Shown: one piece after another, positions 1 to 9,744 of the stretch
How the letters are laid out: each line of letters begins with the position of its first letter
How positions within the stretch are numbered: the stretch's first letter is position 1
NCBI GenBank assembly: GCA_964498125.1
Contig: CAZCGE010000135.1
Location: forward strand, 1-19,912
From: CAMDBL01 sp964498125
GTDB lineage: Bacteria > Pseudomonadota > Alphaproteobacteria > Rhizobiales > Hyphomicrobiaceae
Length of the DNA stretch: 19,912 bases
Direction: 5' to 3'
The notes under the pieces: generated by a model
What the model was told of the DNA's origin: nothing
The model's input: only the letters and a program-made list of their open reading frames with translations
The model's database searches: none
Made by a program: the position numbers and the translations under genes

Positions 1-1
1 A

Positions 2-118
2 CCGGATTTCCGCTATTACGCCATCGCCGACGGCATTCGTGAGGTCTGCGCCAGATCACCCCGACGCGCGATCAGGCCCCTCCAGGCGATGCCCCAGCTC
101 GCCTTCCGCTTCCCCTGA
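2..118 (+). CDS. 3' end of an unidentified gene cut by the window edge
   Basis: Frame 2 is open from the first bases to a TGA at 116-118. It gives 38 residues beginning PDFRYYAIADGIREV and ending in an Arg/Pro-rich tail. Third codon positions are mostly G or C, as in the real genes nearby. The fragment is too short for me to recognise a family. The stop codon lies in the loop of a small inverted repeat. The fragment could also be non-coding, because no start or upstream context is visible. Confidence 0.3.
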   Translation, partial: PDFRYYAIADGIREVCARSPRRAIRPLQAMPQLAFRFP

Positions 119-132
119 ATTTTTTGGGGAAG
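109..132 (+). terminator. Weak hairpin over the end of the first reading frame
   Basis: CTTCCCC (109-115) pairs with GGGGAAG (126-132), giving a 7-bp stem around a T-rich 10-nt loop. It lies between the partial upstream frame and the alcohol dehydrogenase, so a terminator role is possible. No U-run follows the stem, so this is a weak call. Confidence 0.25.
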
Positions 133-219
133 GTCCTGGCATTCTTCATCTGGAGCCGCGTCGGCAAGCGTCGTAGTCTTGACGCCAGTCATTGTGTCGA
201 ATCTGGGAAGGAGCCCCAC

Positions 220-1317
220 ATGCGCGCCGCCGTGCTGACCGCCGTCAACAAGCCGCTCGAAATCCTCGACCTCGATCAGGAGGGGCCGAAAGCAGGCGAA
301 GCCCGCGTCAAGGTCAAGGCCGCCGGCGTCTGCATGAGCGACTGGCACATCATGAACGGCGACTGGCCGCTGCCACTGCCGATGGTGCTCGGCCACGAGG
401 CCGCCGGCATTGTCGAGGAGGTGGGCCCGGATGTCACCGGCGTCAAGCGCGGCGACCACGTCATATTCTCGTTCCGGCCGAATTGCGGGCATTGCAGCTA
501 CTGCTCGAGCGGGCGCACGGTGCTCTGCATCGGCCACAACGACACGCAGCGCTGGGTGATGCACGATGGCACGCAGCGCTTGAAGCTCAACGGCGAAGGC
601 GTCAACCAGATGGCGCGCATCGGCACGTTCTCCGAGCACGTCGTCTGCCCGGCCGAGCAGCTCGTCCCCGTGCGCAAGGATCTGCCGTGGGCTTATGCGG
701 CGATCATCGGCTGCTCGGTGGCGACCGGCGTCGGCGCCGTGACGCGGCACGCCAAGGTGCCTGCCGGCTCGAGTGTGCTGGTGATCGGTTGCGGTGGCGT
801 CGGCCTCAACATCGTGCAGGGCGCAAGGCTCGCCGGCGCCCAGATGATCATTGCCGCCGACCTGCTCGACAACAAGCTCGAGTACGCCCGCACCTTTGGC
901 GCCACGCACACGATCAACGCCGCGAACGAGGACGTGGTCAAGACCGTGCGTGAGCTGACCAAGGGTCTCGGCTCCGAATTCGCCTTCGATGCCATCGGCA
1001 GCGAGAAGACGGCCGTGCAGGCGGTCGATGCCGTGGCGCCGGGCGGCCACGCCGTCCTTGTCGGCATCCCCGCCGTCACCGCGCGCGCGCCGATCTCGCC
1101 GATGAACATGGTCTACGGCGAGAAGACGCTGACCGGCAGTTATTACGGCTCGATCCGGCCGCGGATCGACTTCGCCAACCTTGCCGACCTGGCCATGGAC
1201 AAGCGCCTCGACCTCAACGGCCTGATCAGCCGTTCCTACCGCTTCGAGGAGATCAACGAGGGCTTCGCCAACATGATCAAGGGCACGGTCGCCCGCGGCG
1301 TCATCATGTTTGATTGA
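220..1317 (+). CDS. Zinc-dependent alcohol dehydrogenase (MDR superfamily)
   Basis: Predicted cytoplasmic NAD-dependent alcohol dehydrogenase of 365 residues, the normal length for the medium-chain family. The start at 220 (MRAAVLTAV) has a GGAAGGAG ribosome site just upstream. A longer frame from 124 adds an atypical leader and was not used. Catalytic zinc ligands are visible as Cys38 (GVCMSDWH), His59-Glu60 (GHEAAG) and Cys165 (IIGCSVATG). The structural zinc site is Cys89, Cys92, Cys95 and Cys103. The Rossmann glycine motif GCGGVG spans 190-195, and Asp214 at the end of the second strand favours NAD over NADP. The sequence looks closest to the class III or NDMA-dependent type, but the substrate cannot be read from it. 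It is 374 bp upstream of the molybdenum hydroxylase genes on the same strand, so it may process an alcohol in the same pathway. It is probably transcribed separately because palindromes lie in the gap. Confidence 0.9.
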   Translation: MRAAVLTAVNKPLEILDLDQEGPKAGEARVKVKAAGVCMSDWHIMNGDWPLPLPMVLGHEAAGIVEEVGPDVTGVKRGDHVIFSFRPNCGHCSYCSSGRTVLCIGHNDTQRWVMHDGTQRLKLNGEGVNQMARIGTFSEHVVCPAEQLVPVRKDLPWAYAAIIGCSVATGVGAVTRHAKVPAGSSVLVIGCGGVGLNIVQGARLAGAQMIIAADLLDNKLEYARTFGATHTINAANEDVVKTVRELTKGLGSEFAFDAIGSEKTAVQAVDAVAPGGHAVLVGIPAVTARAPISPMNMVYGEKTLTGSYYGSIRPRIDFANLADLAMDKRLDLNGLISRSYRFEEINEGFANMIKGTVARGVIMFD

Positions 1318-1328
1318 ACGCAGGTGTC

Positions 1329-1355
1329 GGGGTCAGACCCAGCGGGTCTGACCCC
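1329..1355. repeat. REP-like palindrome, copy 1
   Basis: GGGGTCAGACCC (1329-1340) and its exact reverse complement (1344-1355) form a perfect 12-bp stem with an AGC loop. It starts 11 nt after the dehydrogenase stop codon, so as RNA it could end transcription or protect the 3' end. No U-run follows. The same arms recur at 1449-1475, with a decayed version at 5423-5448. This fits a dispersed REP-type element better than a gene-specific operator. Confidence 0.85.
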
Positions 1356-1448
1356 ATGGCACACGCTCCCAGCAAGAGCACCGGCGCGACCCTCGCCGCG
1401 ACCGAGGTCGTCGAGCGCGTACTGCCGCAACCCGCACCGTCGGCGCCT

Positions 1449-1475
1449 GGGGTCAGACCCGCGGGGTCTGACCCC
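1449..1475. repeat. REP-like palindrome, copy 2
   Basis: The 12-bp arms are the same as in copy 1 (1449-1460 and 1464-1475), with the loop changed to GCG. It is in the same orientation and starts exactly 120 bp after copy 1. The arms are identical while the sequence between the copies is unrelated to them. Paired REPs of this kind are known substrates of REP-associated tyrosine transposases, but no transposase is present here. Confidence 0.85.
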
Positions 1476-1691
1476 GTCCACACCGTCCGCCACCAGTTCC
1501 TCCTTGAATGCGGCAAGGGGGCGAACTAGGCTTGCCCCGGTTACCTATCGGGTCGGACAGGACCAACTCGCGGGACGGACGGTCGGCACGACAGGCCGAG
1601 GCGTTGACGTTCGCGAAAACCACCCTGGCCGCCGCACGATCGACGCCAAAATTTCAATGCTACAAATGCGAACCAACAAGGAGGACGCCCC

Positions 1692-2174
1692 GTGCCCCAG
1701 GTCAAGATGGAGGTGAATGGCAAGCAGGTGTCGGCCGATGTCGAGCCGAACACGTTGCTGGTCGATTTCCTGCGCAAAAATCTCTCGCTGACAGGCACGC
1801 ACGTCGGCTGCGACACCAGTCAGTGCGGCGCCTGCGTGGTGCACATCGATGGTCATTCGGCCAAGAGCTGCACGACGCTGGCGGTGCAAGCCGATGGCGC
1901 CAAGGTGGTGACCATCGAGGGGTTGGCGAAGGGTAACGAGCTGCATCCCATGCAAGCCGCTTTCCGCGAGGCGCATGCATTGCAGTGCGGTTTCTGCACG
2001 CCGGGCATGGTGATGTCGGCCGTCGACCTGCTGCAGAAAAACAAGAACCCGAGCGAGGCCGAAATTCGCACCTGGCTCAAGGGCAATATTTGTCGGTGCA
2101 CGGGATATCACAACATCGTCAAGGCCGTGCAGATCGCCGCCAACGCCATGTCCGGCAAGGCCGCGGCCGAATAA
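1692..2174 (+). CDS. coxS: 2Fe-2S subunit of a xanthine oxidase/CO dehydrogenase-family hydroxylase
   Basis: Small iron-sulfur subunit of 160 residues, the usual CoxS size, carrying electrons from the molybdenum site to FAD. The N-terminal plant-type ferredoxin cluster uses Cys40, Cys45, Cys48 and Cys60 (GCDTSQCGAC then SC). The C-terminal helical cluster uses Cys99, Cys102, Cys134 and Cys136 (CGFCTPG and CRCTGYH). All eight ligands are present. The GTG start at 1692 is set by an AAGGAGG ribosome site ending 7 nt upstream; the next candidate, ATG at 1707, is too far from it. The large subunit follows after 43 bp and the FAD subunit after that, giving order S-L-M. The symbol is by family only, because the large subunit is form II and true CO oxidation is doubtful. 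No cofactor-insertion gene of the coxD/coxE/coxF or xdhC type is seen nearby. Confidence 0.92.
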   Translation: MPQVKMEVNGKQVSADVEPNTLLVDFLRKNLSLTGTHVGCDTSQCGACVVHIDGHSAKSCTTLAVQADGAKVVTIEGLAKGNELHPMQAAFREAHALQCGFCTPGMVMSAVDLLQKNKNPSEAEIRTWLKGNICRCTGYHNIVKAVQIAANAMSGKAAAE

Positions 2175-2217
2175 CAACCAGTCGCCCGCTCCGTCACACT
2201 TACGCTGAGGAAAACCC

Positions 2218-4593
<2,376 letters not shown>

Positions 4594-4616
4594 CGATCCC
4601 AGGGAGACAGGCACAC

Positions 4617-5414
4617 ATGTACCAATTCAACTATACGCGCGCAGGTTCGGTCGCCGACGCCGTCGGGGCCGCCAACAGGTCCGCTGAAGCAAAGTATCTG
4701 GCGGGCGGGCAAACCCTGCTGCCGACCATGAAGCAGCGGCTGGCCAGGCCTTCGGTGCTGGTCGACTTGGCCAAGGTGCCCGAGCTCAAGGGCGTTCATG
4801 TGCAAGGCAGTGGCTTGGGGCTTGGCGCCATGACTACGCACGCCGAAGTGGCCGCGCACGAGGGCGTTCGCTCGATGATCCCGGCGCTGGCCAAGCTCGC
4901 CGACGGCATCGGCGATGCCCAGGTTCGCCATCGCGGCACCATCGGCGGCTCGCTCGCCAATAATGATCCCGCCGCCGATTATCCTGCCGCCGTGCTGGCT
5001 CTTGGCGGGACGATCGTCACCAACAAACGCCAGATCGCAGCCGATCAGTATTTCACCGGGCTGTTCTCCACGGCGCTGGAGCCCGGCGAGCTGATCACCG
5101 CCGTCGGCTTCCCCAAGCCGATGAAGGCTGGTTATGCCAAGTTCGAGCAACGCGCCTCGCGCTTCCCCCTCGTCGCCGTGTTCGTGGCGCAGACGGCGTC
5201 GGGCGTTCGCGTCGCCGTGACAGGCGCCGGCGGTAACGGCGTGTTCCGCGTGCCGGAGATGGAGATGGCGCTCGCCGCCAATTTCTCCGCCGACGCCATC
5301 AAGGACATCAAGGTGGCGCCGTCCGGCATGCTGAGCGATATCCACGGCAGCGCCGACTACCGCGCCGCGCTGGTGACGGTGATGGCCGGACGCGCGGTTG
5401 CCTCGGCGCAATAA
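4617..5414 (+). CDS. coxM: FAD-binding subunit of the molybdenum hydroxylase
   Basis: Medium subunit of 265 residues, within the usual range for CoxM. It passes electrons from the iron-sulfur clusters through FAD to an acceptor. FAD-binding motifs are AGGQT (29-33) and TIGGSLANNDPAADYPA (108-124). A C-terminal CO_deh_flav_C-like domain follows from about residue 160. The ATG at 4617 was chosen over an in-frame upstream extension because it has an AGGGAGA site 10 nt before it and begins with the typical MYQFNYTRAGS. It starts 23 bp after the large subunit and is surely co-transcribed. Being last in the trio gives order S-L-M, which I recall as typical of form II operons; form I is M-S-L. Confidence 0.92.
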   Translation: MYQFNYTRAGSVADAVGAANRSAEAKYLAGGQTLLPTMKQRLARPSVLVDLAKVPELKGVHVQGSGLGLGAMTTHAEVAAHEGVRSMIPALAKLADGIGDAQVRHRGTIGGSLANNDPAADYPAAVLALGGTIVTNKRQIAADQYFTGLFSTALEPGELITAVGFPKPMKAGYAKFEQRASRFPLVAVFVAQTASGVRVAVTGAGGNGVFRVPEMEMALAANFSADAIKDIKVAPSGMLSDIHGSADYRAALVTVMAGRAVASAQ

Positions 5415-5422
5415 CGCCTGAT

Positions 5423-5448
5423 GGTGACGGACCCACGGGGCTGACACC
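5423..5448. repeat. Degenerate REP-like palindrome, copy 3
   Basis: This stretch aligns with the palindromes at 1329 and 1449, with one deletion and several substitutions. The shared core reads GACCCACGGGG-CTGACACC here against GACCCGCGGGGTCTGACCCC in copy 2. It lies between the FAD subunit and the dioxygenase. The palindrome is partly lost, so it is probably an old copy. Confidence 0.55.
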
Positions 5449-5491
5449 GACCGTTCACACTCTGCAATCAAGCGCCCTGGGAGGCTTGACC

Positions 5492-6400
5492 ATGTCTGAA
5501 CTTACGATCGAGAACATCACGCAAGTGGCCGTCCAGCAGATGGCGGCGACGCCCGATCCGCGGCTGCGCCAAGTGATGGAAAGCTTCGTGCGCCACCTGC
5601 ATGCCTTCACCCGTGAGGTGAACCTGACGCCGACCGAATGGCTGATGGGGATCGATTTTCTGACCAAAGTCGGACAAAAATGCACCCCGACCCGGCAGGA
5701 ATTCATCCTGCTGTCCGACACGATGGGCCTCAGTGCACTGGTGCACCTGATGCATGACAAGACGGCGGCGGAAGTGGCGACGACGACCAGCCTGCTCGGG
5801 CCGTTCTTTCGCGAGAACACGCCGCGCTACAAGGCCGGCGACCAGATCGCCAAGAAGGTCGAGGGCAAGGAGCTGGTACTGTGGGGCACCGTCACCGATG
5901 TCAAAGGCAAGCCGCTCCCCCATGCCGAGGTCACCATCTGGCAGACGGCGGAAAATGGTCTCTATGACATTCAATACCAGGACGATCCGGATGTGCGCGG
6001 CATCTTCACGACCGACGCCGAGGGCAAGTATCTGATTCGGACCACCATTCCTGTCGGCTACTCGATCCCGATGGATGGGCCGGTGGGTGAACTGGTGCGT
6101 CATCAGGGCCGGCATGGCATGCGGCCCGCCCACGTCCACTATCTGATCAGCTCGCCCGACTACCGCGAGCTGGTCACAGCGTTGTATATCGCCGGCGACA
6201 CACACATCGAGGACGACGTCGTATTCGGCGTGGCTCCCGAATTGGTGGTGCAGATCAAGGATTTTGAGCCGACGTGCCCAATTCAGGGCCAGCCCAGCGT
6301 GCGCTACGACTTTTCGCTGTCCAAGGCGACCGAGGCCGACAAGCTGTCCGGACGAGTCGGCGCCGATCCCGCGGCGATATCCAAGGTGGCGGCGGAGTAA
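5492..6400 (+). CDS. Intradiol ring-cleavage dioxygenase (catechol/hydroxyquinol 1,2-dioxygenase family)
   Basis: Non-heme Fe(III) dioxygenase of 302 residues that opens a catechol-type ring between its two hydroxyls. The N-terminal helical dimerisation domain (about 1-100) includes NLTPTEW, and LLGPFF starts the catalytic domain. The four iron ligands are visible as Tyr158 (ENGLYDIQ), Tyr190 (PVGYSIP), His214 and His216 (RPAHVHY). Overall it looks most like hydroxyquinol or chlorocatechol 1,2-dioxygenases, but the exact substrate is uncertain. The ATG at 5492 has GGGAGG about 8 nt upstream; a TTG two codons earlier is less likely. It follows the hydroxylase subunits by 77 bp on the same strand and is probably in the same operon. 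That would link the hydroxylase to aromatic breakdown. No muconate- or maleylacetate-processing gene is in the window. Confidence 0.9.
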   Translation: MSELTIENITQVAVQQMAATPDPRLRQVMESFVRHLHAFTREVNLTPTEWLMGIDFLTKVGQKCTPTRQEFILLSDTMGLSALVHLMHDKTAAEVATTTSLLGPFFRENTPRYKAGDQIAKKVEGKELVLWGTVTDVKGKPLPHAEVTIWQTAENGLYDIQYQDDPDVRGIFTTDAEGKYLIRTTIPVGYSIPMDGPVGELVRHQGRHGMRPAHVHYLISSPDYRELVTALYIAGDTHIEDDVVFGVAPELVVQIKDFEPTCPIQGQPSVRYDFSLSKATEADKLSGRVGADPAAISKVAAE

Positions 6401-6422
6401 GCGCTGCAACCGGCAACGACCC

Positions 6423-6451
6423 GCCGGCGCGTCGCAGTGACACGCGCCGGC
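6423..6451 (+). terminator. 10-bp hairpin after the dioxygenase gene
   Basis: GCCGGCGCGT (6423-6432) pairs perfectly with ACGCGCCGGC (6442-6451) around a 9-nt loop, 22 nt after the dioxygenase stop. It marks the boundary between the catabolic and pilus clusters. There is no U-run after it, so it would be either a Rho-assisted or 3'-stabilising structure rather than a classical intrinsic terminator. Confidence 0.55.
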
Positions 6452-6520
6452 AGGATGCCGGGTAACAAATTGCAATCGGATTGAGCGGCATTTACGCTTG
6501 CTTAACCCGTTTTAGAGAAC

Positions 6521-7078
6521 ATGGGGATCGACAGAGTTCGGGCGCCATCAGCCCACTGTAGAGCAAGTGTGCCCGTGTTCCAGACCGTATTGCTTATGAT
6601 CTTCCCCGCGGCAATGGCGTTTGCGGCGGCAACAGATCTTCTGACGTTCAGAATTCCCAACGCGATCTCCATCACGTTGGTGGCGGCGTTCATTGTTATT
6701 GCGCCATTCAGCGGCCTGACACTGACCGGCTTCCTTGCCCACGTCGCCGCATTCATCCTGGTGCTGGCGGTTGGCATAGTCCTCAATGCAGTCGGAATGT
6801 TCGGCGGCGGCGACGCCAAGCTCCTCTCCGTCGCGGCACTTTGGATCGGCTTCGAGCATCTTCTGAGCTACATCTTCATGGTCGCCATCTGCGGTGGCGC
6901 CATTGCGCTGCTACTGATCGCCTTTCGCCGTTTCGCGTTGCCTGCATTCGCGTTACGCCACGCCTGGATCGAGCAACTGCACAGCCGCAAGGCCGACATG
7001 CCCTACGGCTTGGCATTGGCGGCCGCCGCACTTTGGATATTCCCCTCGACCAGGATTTTCACCGCGGTCATGACCTGA
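6521..7078 (+). CDS. cpaA: CpaA/TadV prepilin peptidase
   Basis: Inner-membrane aspartic peptidase that cleaves and may methylate Flp-type prepilins. At 185 residues it is the short peptidase-only form without the cytoplasmic domain of PilD. Several hydrophobic helices cover the protein (about 20-40, 48-65, 70-95, 100-135 and 160-178). The two catalytic aspartates are Asp39 (AATDLLTFRIPN) and Asp98 (GGGDAKLL). The ATG at 6521 has only a weak site before it. GTG codons at 6569 and 6575 would remove a non-hydrophobic leader and are real alternatives. A second transcription unit (cpaB onwards) begins 180 bp downstream. Its substrate pilin gene, usually adjacent to cpaA, is not in the window. Confidence 0.9.
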   Translation: MGIDRVRAPSAHCRASVPVFQTVLLMIFPAAMAFAAATDLLTFRIPNAISITLVAAFIVIAPFSGLTLTGFLAHVAAFILVLAVGIVLNAVGMFGGGDAKLLSVAALWIGFEHLLSYIFMVAICGGAIALLLIAFRRFALPAFALRHAWIEQLHSRKADMPYGLALAAAALWIFPSTRIFTAVMT

Positions 7079-7090
7079 AACAGATCGAGG

Positions 7091-7106
7091 CTCGGCGATT
7101 GCCGAG
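7091..7106 (+). terminator. Small hairpin after cpaA
   Basis: CTCGGC and GCCGAG form a 6-bp stem with a GATT loop, 12 nt after the cpaA stop, followed by TTGTTG. It may weakly separate cpaA from cpaB. Stem and tail are both modest. Confidence 0.35.
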
Positions 7107-7175
7107 TTGTTGACCGGTGGCGACCCCATCCCGCCCCATGTAATTCTGCATTACCGACCCATTCCGCAACGGCGG

Positions 7176-7191
7176 TTAACCCGACATTGAC
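7176..7191. promoter_or_regulatory. Candidate CtrA-binding box upstream of cpaB
   Basis: TTAA, seven bases, then TTGAC matches the CtrA consensus TTAA-N7-TTAAC with one mismatch. It lies 68 bp upstream of the cpaB start, in the 180-bp gap that splits cpaA from cpaB. CtrA control of pilus genes is known in Caulobacter. Assignment here is by motif only. Confidence 0.4.
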
Positions 7192-7211
7192 GTTTGTCGC
7201 GCACAGTCCAG

Positions 7212-7230
7212 CCTCACACACGATGTGAGG
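7212..7230. promoter_or_regulatory. Palindrome in the cpaB leader
   Basis: CCTCACA (7212-7218) and TGTGAGG (7224-7230) form a perfect 7-bp inverted repeat with a CACGA spacer, 28 bp before the cpaB ATG and just upstream of the GAAAGGA ribosome site. It could be an operator on DNA or a leader hairpin in RNA. Nothing in the sequence decides which. Confidence 0.35.
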
Positions 7231-7258
7231 AACTGCGGTTGAAAGGACCGGTTGCGCG

Positions 7259-8062
7259 ATGAGACGTGCACAGCTGATCGGGATATCGATAGCGCTCGTG
7301 GCAGGCATACTGGCCTTTGTCATGATGCGCGGCATCGTCAACAAGCCGCAGAAGGTCGTCGTGACTGAGCAAATCGCCTCGACCGAGGTGCTCGTCGCAC
7401 GCGCCGATATCGGCTTGGGCATCGTTGCCAACGAAGGACATTTTCGCTGGCAGACATGGCCAAAGGACGCCGTCAGTCCAAATTTTGTCACGCGCACCGG
7501 CGGCGGCCCCTCGTTGAAAGACTTTATCGGCGCCGTAGCCAGAACGCCTGTCGCAGCCGGCGAACCGGTCACGACCAGCAAACTGATCAAGATCGGCCAG
7601 GGCGGCGTGCTCGCGGCCATCCTCACGCCCGGCATGCGCGCCGTGTCCACCAAGATCAAGGACGAGACCGCGGTCGGCAAGATGATCCTGCCCAATGATC
7701 GTGTCGACGTGCTCCTATCACGTCGCTTGAAGGTCAAGGGCGGTGGCGACGAATTCATTTCTGAAACGCTGTTCAGCAATGTCCGTATCTTGGCTGTCGG
7801 CCAGCAGATCGAAGCGCGCGAAGGCAAGAAAGCCGCGGAAGGCACGACCGCCACGCTCGAGTTATCGCCGGGACAAGTCGAAGTTCTGGCGCAGGCACAC
7901 TCGTCCGGCGACATCAGCCTCGCCCTGCGCAGCATTGGCGATCTTGTGGCGGAAGGCGCACCGACGACCGAACTCGATCTGAAGAAAGCTCGCACCTCAA
8001 CCAACTCCTCGGTGAAGGTGACACGGTATGGGACCAAGTCCCGGGCATCGGGTGTCAACTGA
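7259..8062 (+). CDS. cpaB: CpaB/RcpC, Tad pilus periplasmic assembly protein
   Basis: Tad pilus assembly protein of 267 residues, anchored by one N-terminal membrane segment (about 5-24, AQLIGISIALVAGILAFVMM) with the rest in the periplasm. An SAF-like domain follows (about 40-120, TEVLVARADIGLG and TPVAAGEPVTTSKL), then the CpaB/RcpC domain (about 120-230, TPGMRAVSTKI and LPNDRVDVLL). CpaB is thought to help the outer-membrane secretin assemble. The ATG at 7259 has GAAAGGA 11 nt upstream. It is the first gene of the downstream block, with the secretin gene 47 bp away. The 180-bp leader carries a CtrA-like box and a palindrome, suggesting its own promoter. Confidence 0.93.
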   Translation: MRRAQLIGISIALVAGILAFVMMRGIVNKPQKVVVTEQIASTEVLVARADIGLGIVANEGHFRWQTWPKDAVSPNFVTRTGGGPSLKDFIGAVARTPVAAGEPVTTSKLIKIGQGGVLAAILTPGMRAVSTKIKDETAVGKMILPNDRVDVLLSRRLKVKGGGDEFISETLFSNVRILAVGQQIEAREGKKAAEGTTATLELSPGQVEVLAQAHSSGDISLALRSIGDLVAEGAPTTELDLKKARTSTNSSVKVTRYGTKSRASGVN

Positions 8063-8109
8063 TCACTTGCGTGTCTACCAAGCGTCGCTCGTCGGAAGGC
8101 TATACTCTC

Positions 8110-9723
8110 ATGCGCACTTTTTCGAAGTCGATCTGGGGTGGAGCTCTGCTGGGCCTCACCGGCCTCGCACTGTCGCCATTTATCTCGAGCGAAGCACAGC
8201 AGGCCCTTGCCAACGGCAAACCGCAGCCGACGCGCAGTGCGCCAGCAGCCAATGTACCGCTCGTCTACGGTTCCGAGCATCAGTCGATCATCCGCATCAC
8301 CAGTCGCGATACTCTCCCCGTTACCAAGGCTATCCGCATCGGGCGCAGCAAATCTGTCCTGGTTGAATTGCCCCGCGACTTACGTGACGTCGTCATCTCG
8401 GCCCCAGAAGTCGTCGACGCTGTCGTGCAAACCGCCAATCGCGTGCATTTGATCGGCAAGGGCAGACCCGGACAGGCGAACGCCTTTTTCTTCGACAGCA
8501 ATGGCGTTCAGATCCTGACGCTCGAAATCTCTGTCGAGCACGACACGGCGGTGCTCGAATCTCTTTATCGCCGCCTCCTGCCTGGTTCCAACATCAAGGC
8601 GGAGATGCTCAACGAAACGGTGATCCTGACCGGTTCCGTGCGCAGCCCTGTCGACAGCGCCCGCGCCGCCGACATCGCGTCCCGCTTCATCGTCGCGGCA
8701 GACCCTAATGCACCCGTACGGCATGACAAGAAGGTCATCAACATGCTCGCGGTCGAAGGCGAGGAACAGGTCATGCTTCGCGTCACGGTGGCCGAGGTTC
8801 AGCGCTCGCTCATGAAACAATTCGGCATCAACATTGCCGCCGATATCAATGCGGGTAACTTCATCACCAGCGTCTTGACCGCTAACGCGCTGCCAATCAC
8901 GGCAGCAGCCGGATTGGGCACGATGCCGATCCCCGGCTTCAATCCAACCATCGACGCCAGCAATGCCTGCTCGAACATTACCTGCATGTATTCGTCGGGC
9001 CCTTCCGCCGGGACCTTCGGCAACTCGGGCGCAACCAGCCATTGGTCCGCTGGCGGACAGCACATCAGCAAGGCGATACGCGCACTGGAGCGTGACGGTC
9101 TCATCAAAACGCTGGCGGAACCGAACCTGACGGCGGTTTCAGGCGAGTCGGCAAAATTCCTGGCCGGCGGCGAATACCCAATTCCAGTCGTCGACGACAA
9201 GGGAATTTCGGTCATCTACAAAGAGTTCGGCATTGGCCTGGCCTTCACCCCGATCGTCCTGTCGGAAGGCCGCATCAGCCTGAAGATCGAGACCGAGGTC
9301 AGTGAATTGACCAACCAGGGCGCGGTGACCTTGGGGGGCATCTCGGTCCCTGCCCTGAAGAAGCGGCAGGCCAAGTCGACGGTCGAACTGCCGTCGGGCG
9401 GCTCACTGGCCATCGCTGGACTGATCTCCGAGGACACCCGCCAGAATATCGATGGCCTTCCCGGCATGAAGAACCTGCCGATCCTCGGCACGCTGTTCCG
9501 CAGCCGCGACTTCATCAAGCAGGAAACCGAGCTGGTCGTCATTGTCACGCCCTATGTCGTGCGGCCAACATCGCGGCAGCACCTGGCACGGCCCATCGAC
9601 GGCCTGGCCGAAGCCACCGACATGAAGGCGAATTTCCTCGGCCACCTCAATCGAATCTACGGACGGTCATCGGCGCATCCAAGCGGTGATCTGAAGGGCG
9701 ACTATGGCTTCATTGTCGAGTAG
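8110..9723 (+). CDS. cpaC: CpaC/RcpA, Tad pilus outer-membrane secretin
   Basis: Secretin that forms the outer-membrane channel for the Flp pilus, 537 residues from the start chosen here. ATG 8110 has GGAAGG 10 nt upstream and opens directly on a signal peptide (MRTFSKSIW, hydrophobic run, cleavage likely near EAQQALA). A GTG at 8071 would add 13 residues but has no ribosome site. A periplasmic T2SS-N-like domain (SVLVELPRDLRDVVISAPEV) and a BON-like segment (VILTGSVRSP) precede the secretin core. The core begins at VEGEEQVMLRVTVAEVQ and ends with ELVVIVTPYVVRP. The segment DASNACSNITCMYSSGPSAG before the core's second half is variable in this family and may form a disulfide. The cpaD lipoprotein follows after 21 bp. 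Confidence 0.94.
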   Translation: MRTFSKSIWGGALLGLTGLALSPFISSEAQQALANGKPQPTRSAPAANVPLVYGSEHQSIIRITSRDTLPVTKAIRIGRSKSVLVELPRDLRDVVISAPEVVDAVVQTANRVHLIGKGRPGQANAFFFDSNGVQILTLEISVEHDTAVLESLYRRLLPGSNIKAEMLNETVILTGSVRSPVDSARAADIASRFIVAADPNAPVRHDKKVINMLAVEGEEQVMLRVTVAEVQRSLMKQFGINIAADINAGNFITSVLTANALPITAAAGLGTMPIPGFNPTIDASNACSNITCMYSSGPSAGTFGNSGATSHWSAGGQHISKAIRALERDGLIKTLAEPNLTAVSGESAKFLAGGEYPIPVVDDKGISVIYKEFGIGLAFTPIVLSEGRISLKIETEVSELTNQGAVTLGGISVPALKKRQAKSTVELPSGGSLAIAGLISEDTRQNIDGLPGMKNLPILGTLFRSRDFIKQETELVVIVTPYVVRPTSRQHLARPIDGLAEATDMKANFLGHLNRIYGRSSAHPSGDLKGDYGFIVE

Positions 9724-9744
9724 CGCCAGCGCAGGAGAAGCACC

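Larger units (their letters stand above)
1318..1691. other. 374-bp intergenic gap holding two REP-like palindromes
   Basis: No convincing gene lies between the dehydrogenase and the coxS-like gene. The stretch holds two perfect 12-bp-stem palindromes exactly 120 bp apart and, at its right end, the strong AAGGAGG ribosome site of the next gene. Short frames crossing it read GVRPxGSDP, which is simply the translated palindrome. The promoter of the hydroxylase operon should lie at about 1480-1680, but I could not pick a clear -35/-10 or sigma-54 site. Confidence 0.7.

Noticed and set aside
16..1050. A 344-codon minus-strand frame opposite the alcohol dehydrogenase
   Set aside because: The + strand carries all zinc and NAD motifs of a dehydrogenase. 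The antisense frame is Ala/His/Arg/Asp-rich without family features.
1329..1475. CRISPR-like array from two identical repeats
   Set aside because: There are only two repeats, both perfect hairpins, spaced by 93 bp of unique sequence, with no further units and no cas genes.
1314..1529. Possible small protein of 71 codons between the dehydrogenase and coxS
   Set aside because: Its repeated GVRPxGSDP is the translation of the two palindromes, which read similarly on both strands. No ribosome site or conserved feature supports it.
6502..6516. CtrA box just upstream of cpaA (TTAACCCGTTTTAG)
   Set aside because: Only the first TTAA half-site fits; after seven bases the sequence is TAGA, not TTAA. 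It is also very close to the start codon.
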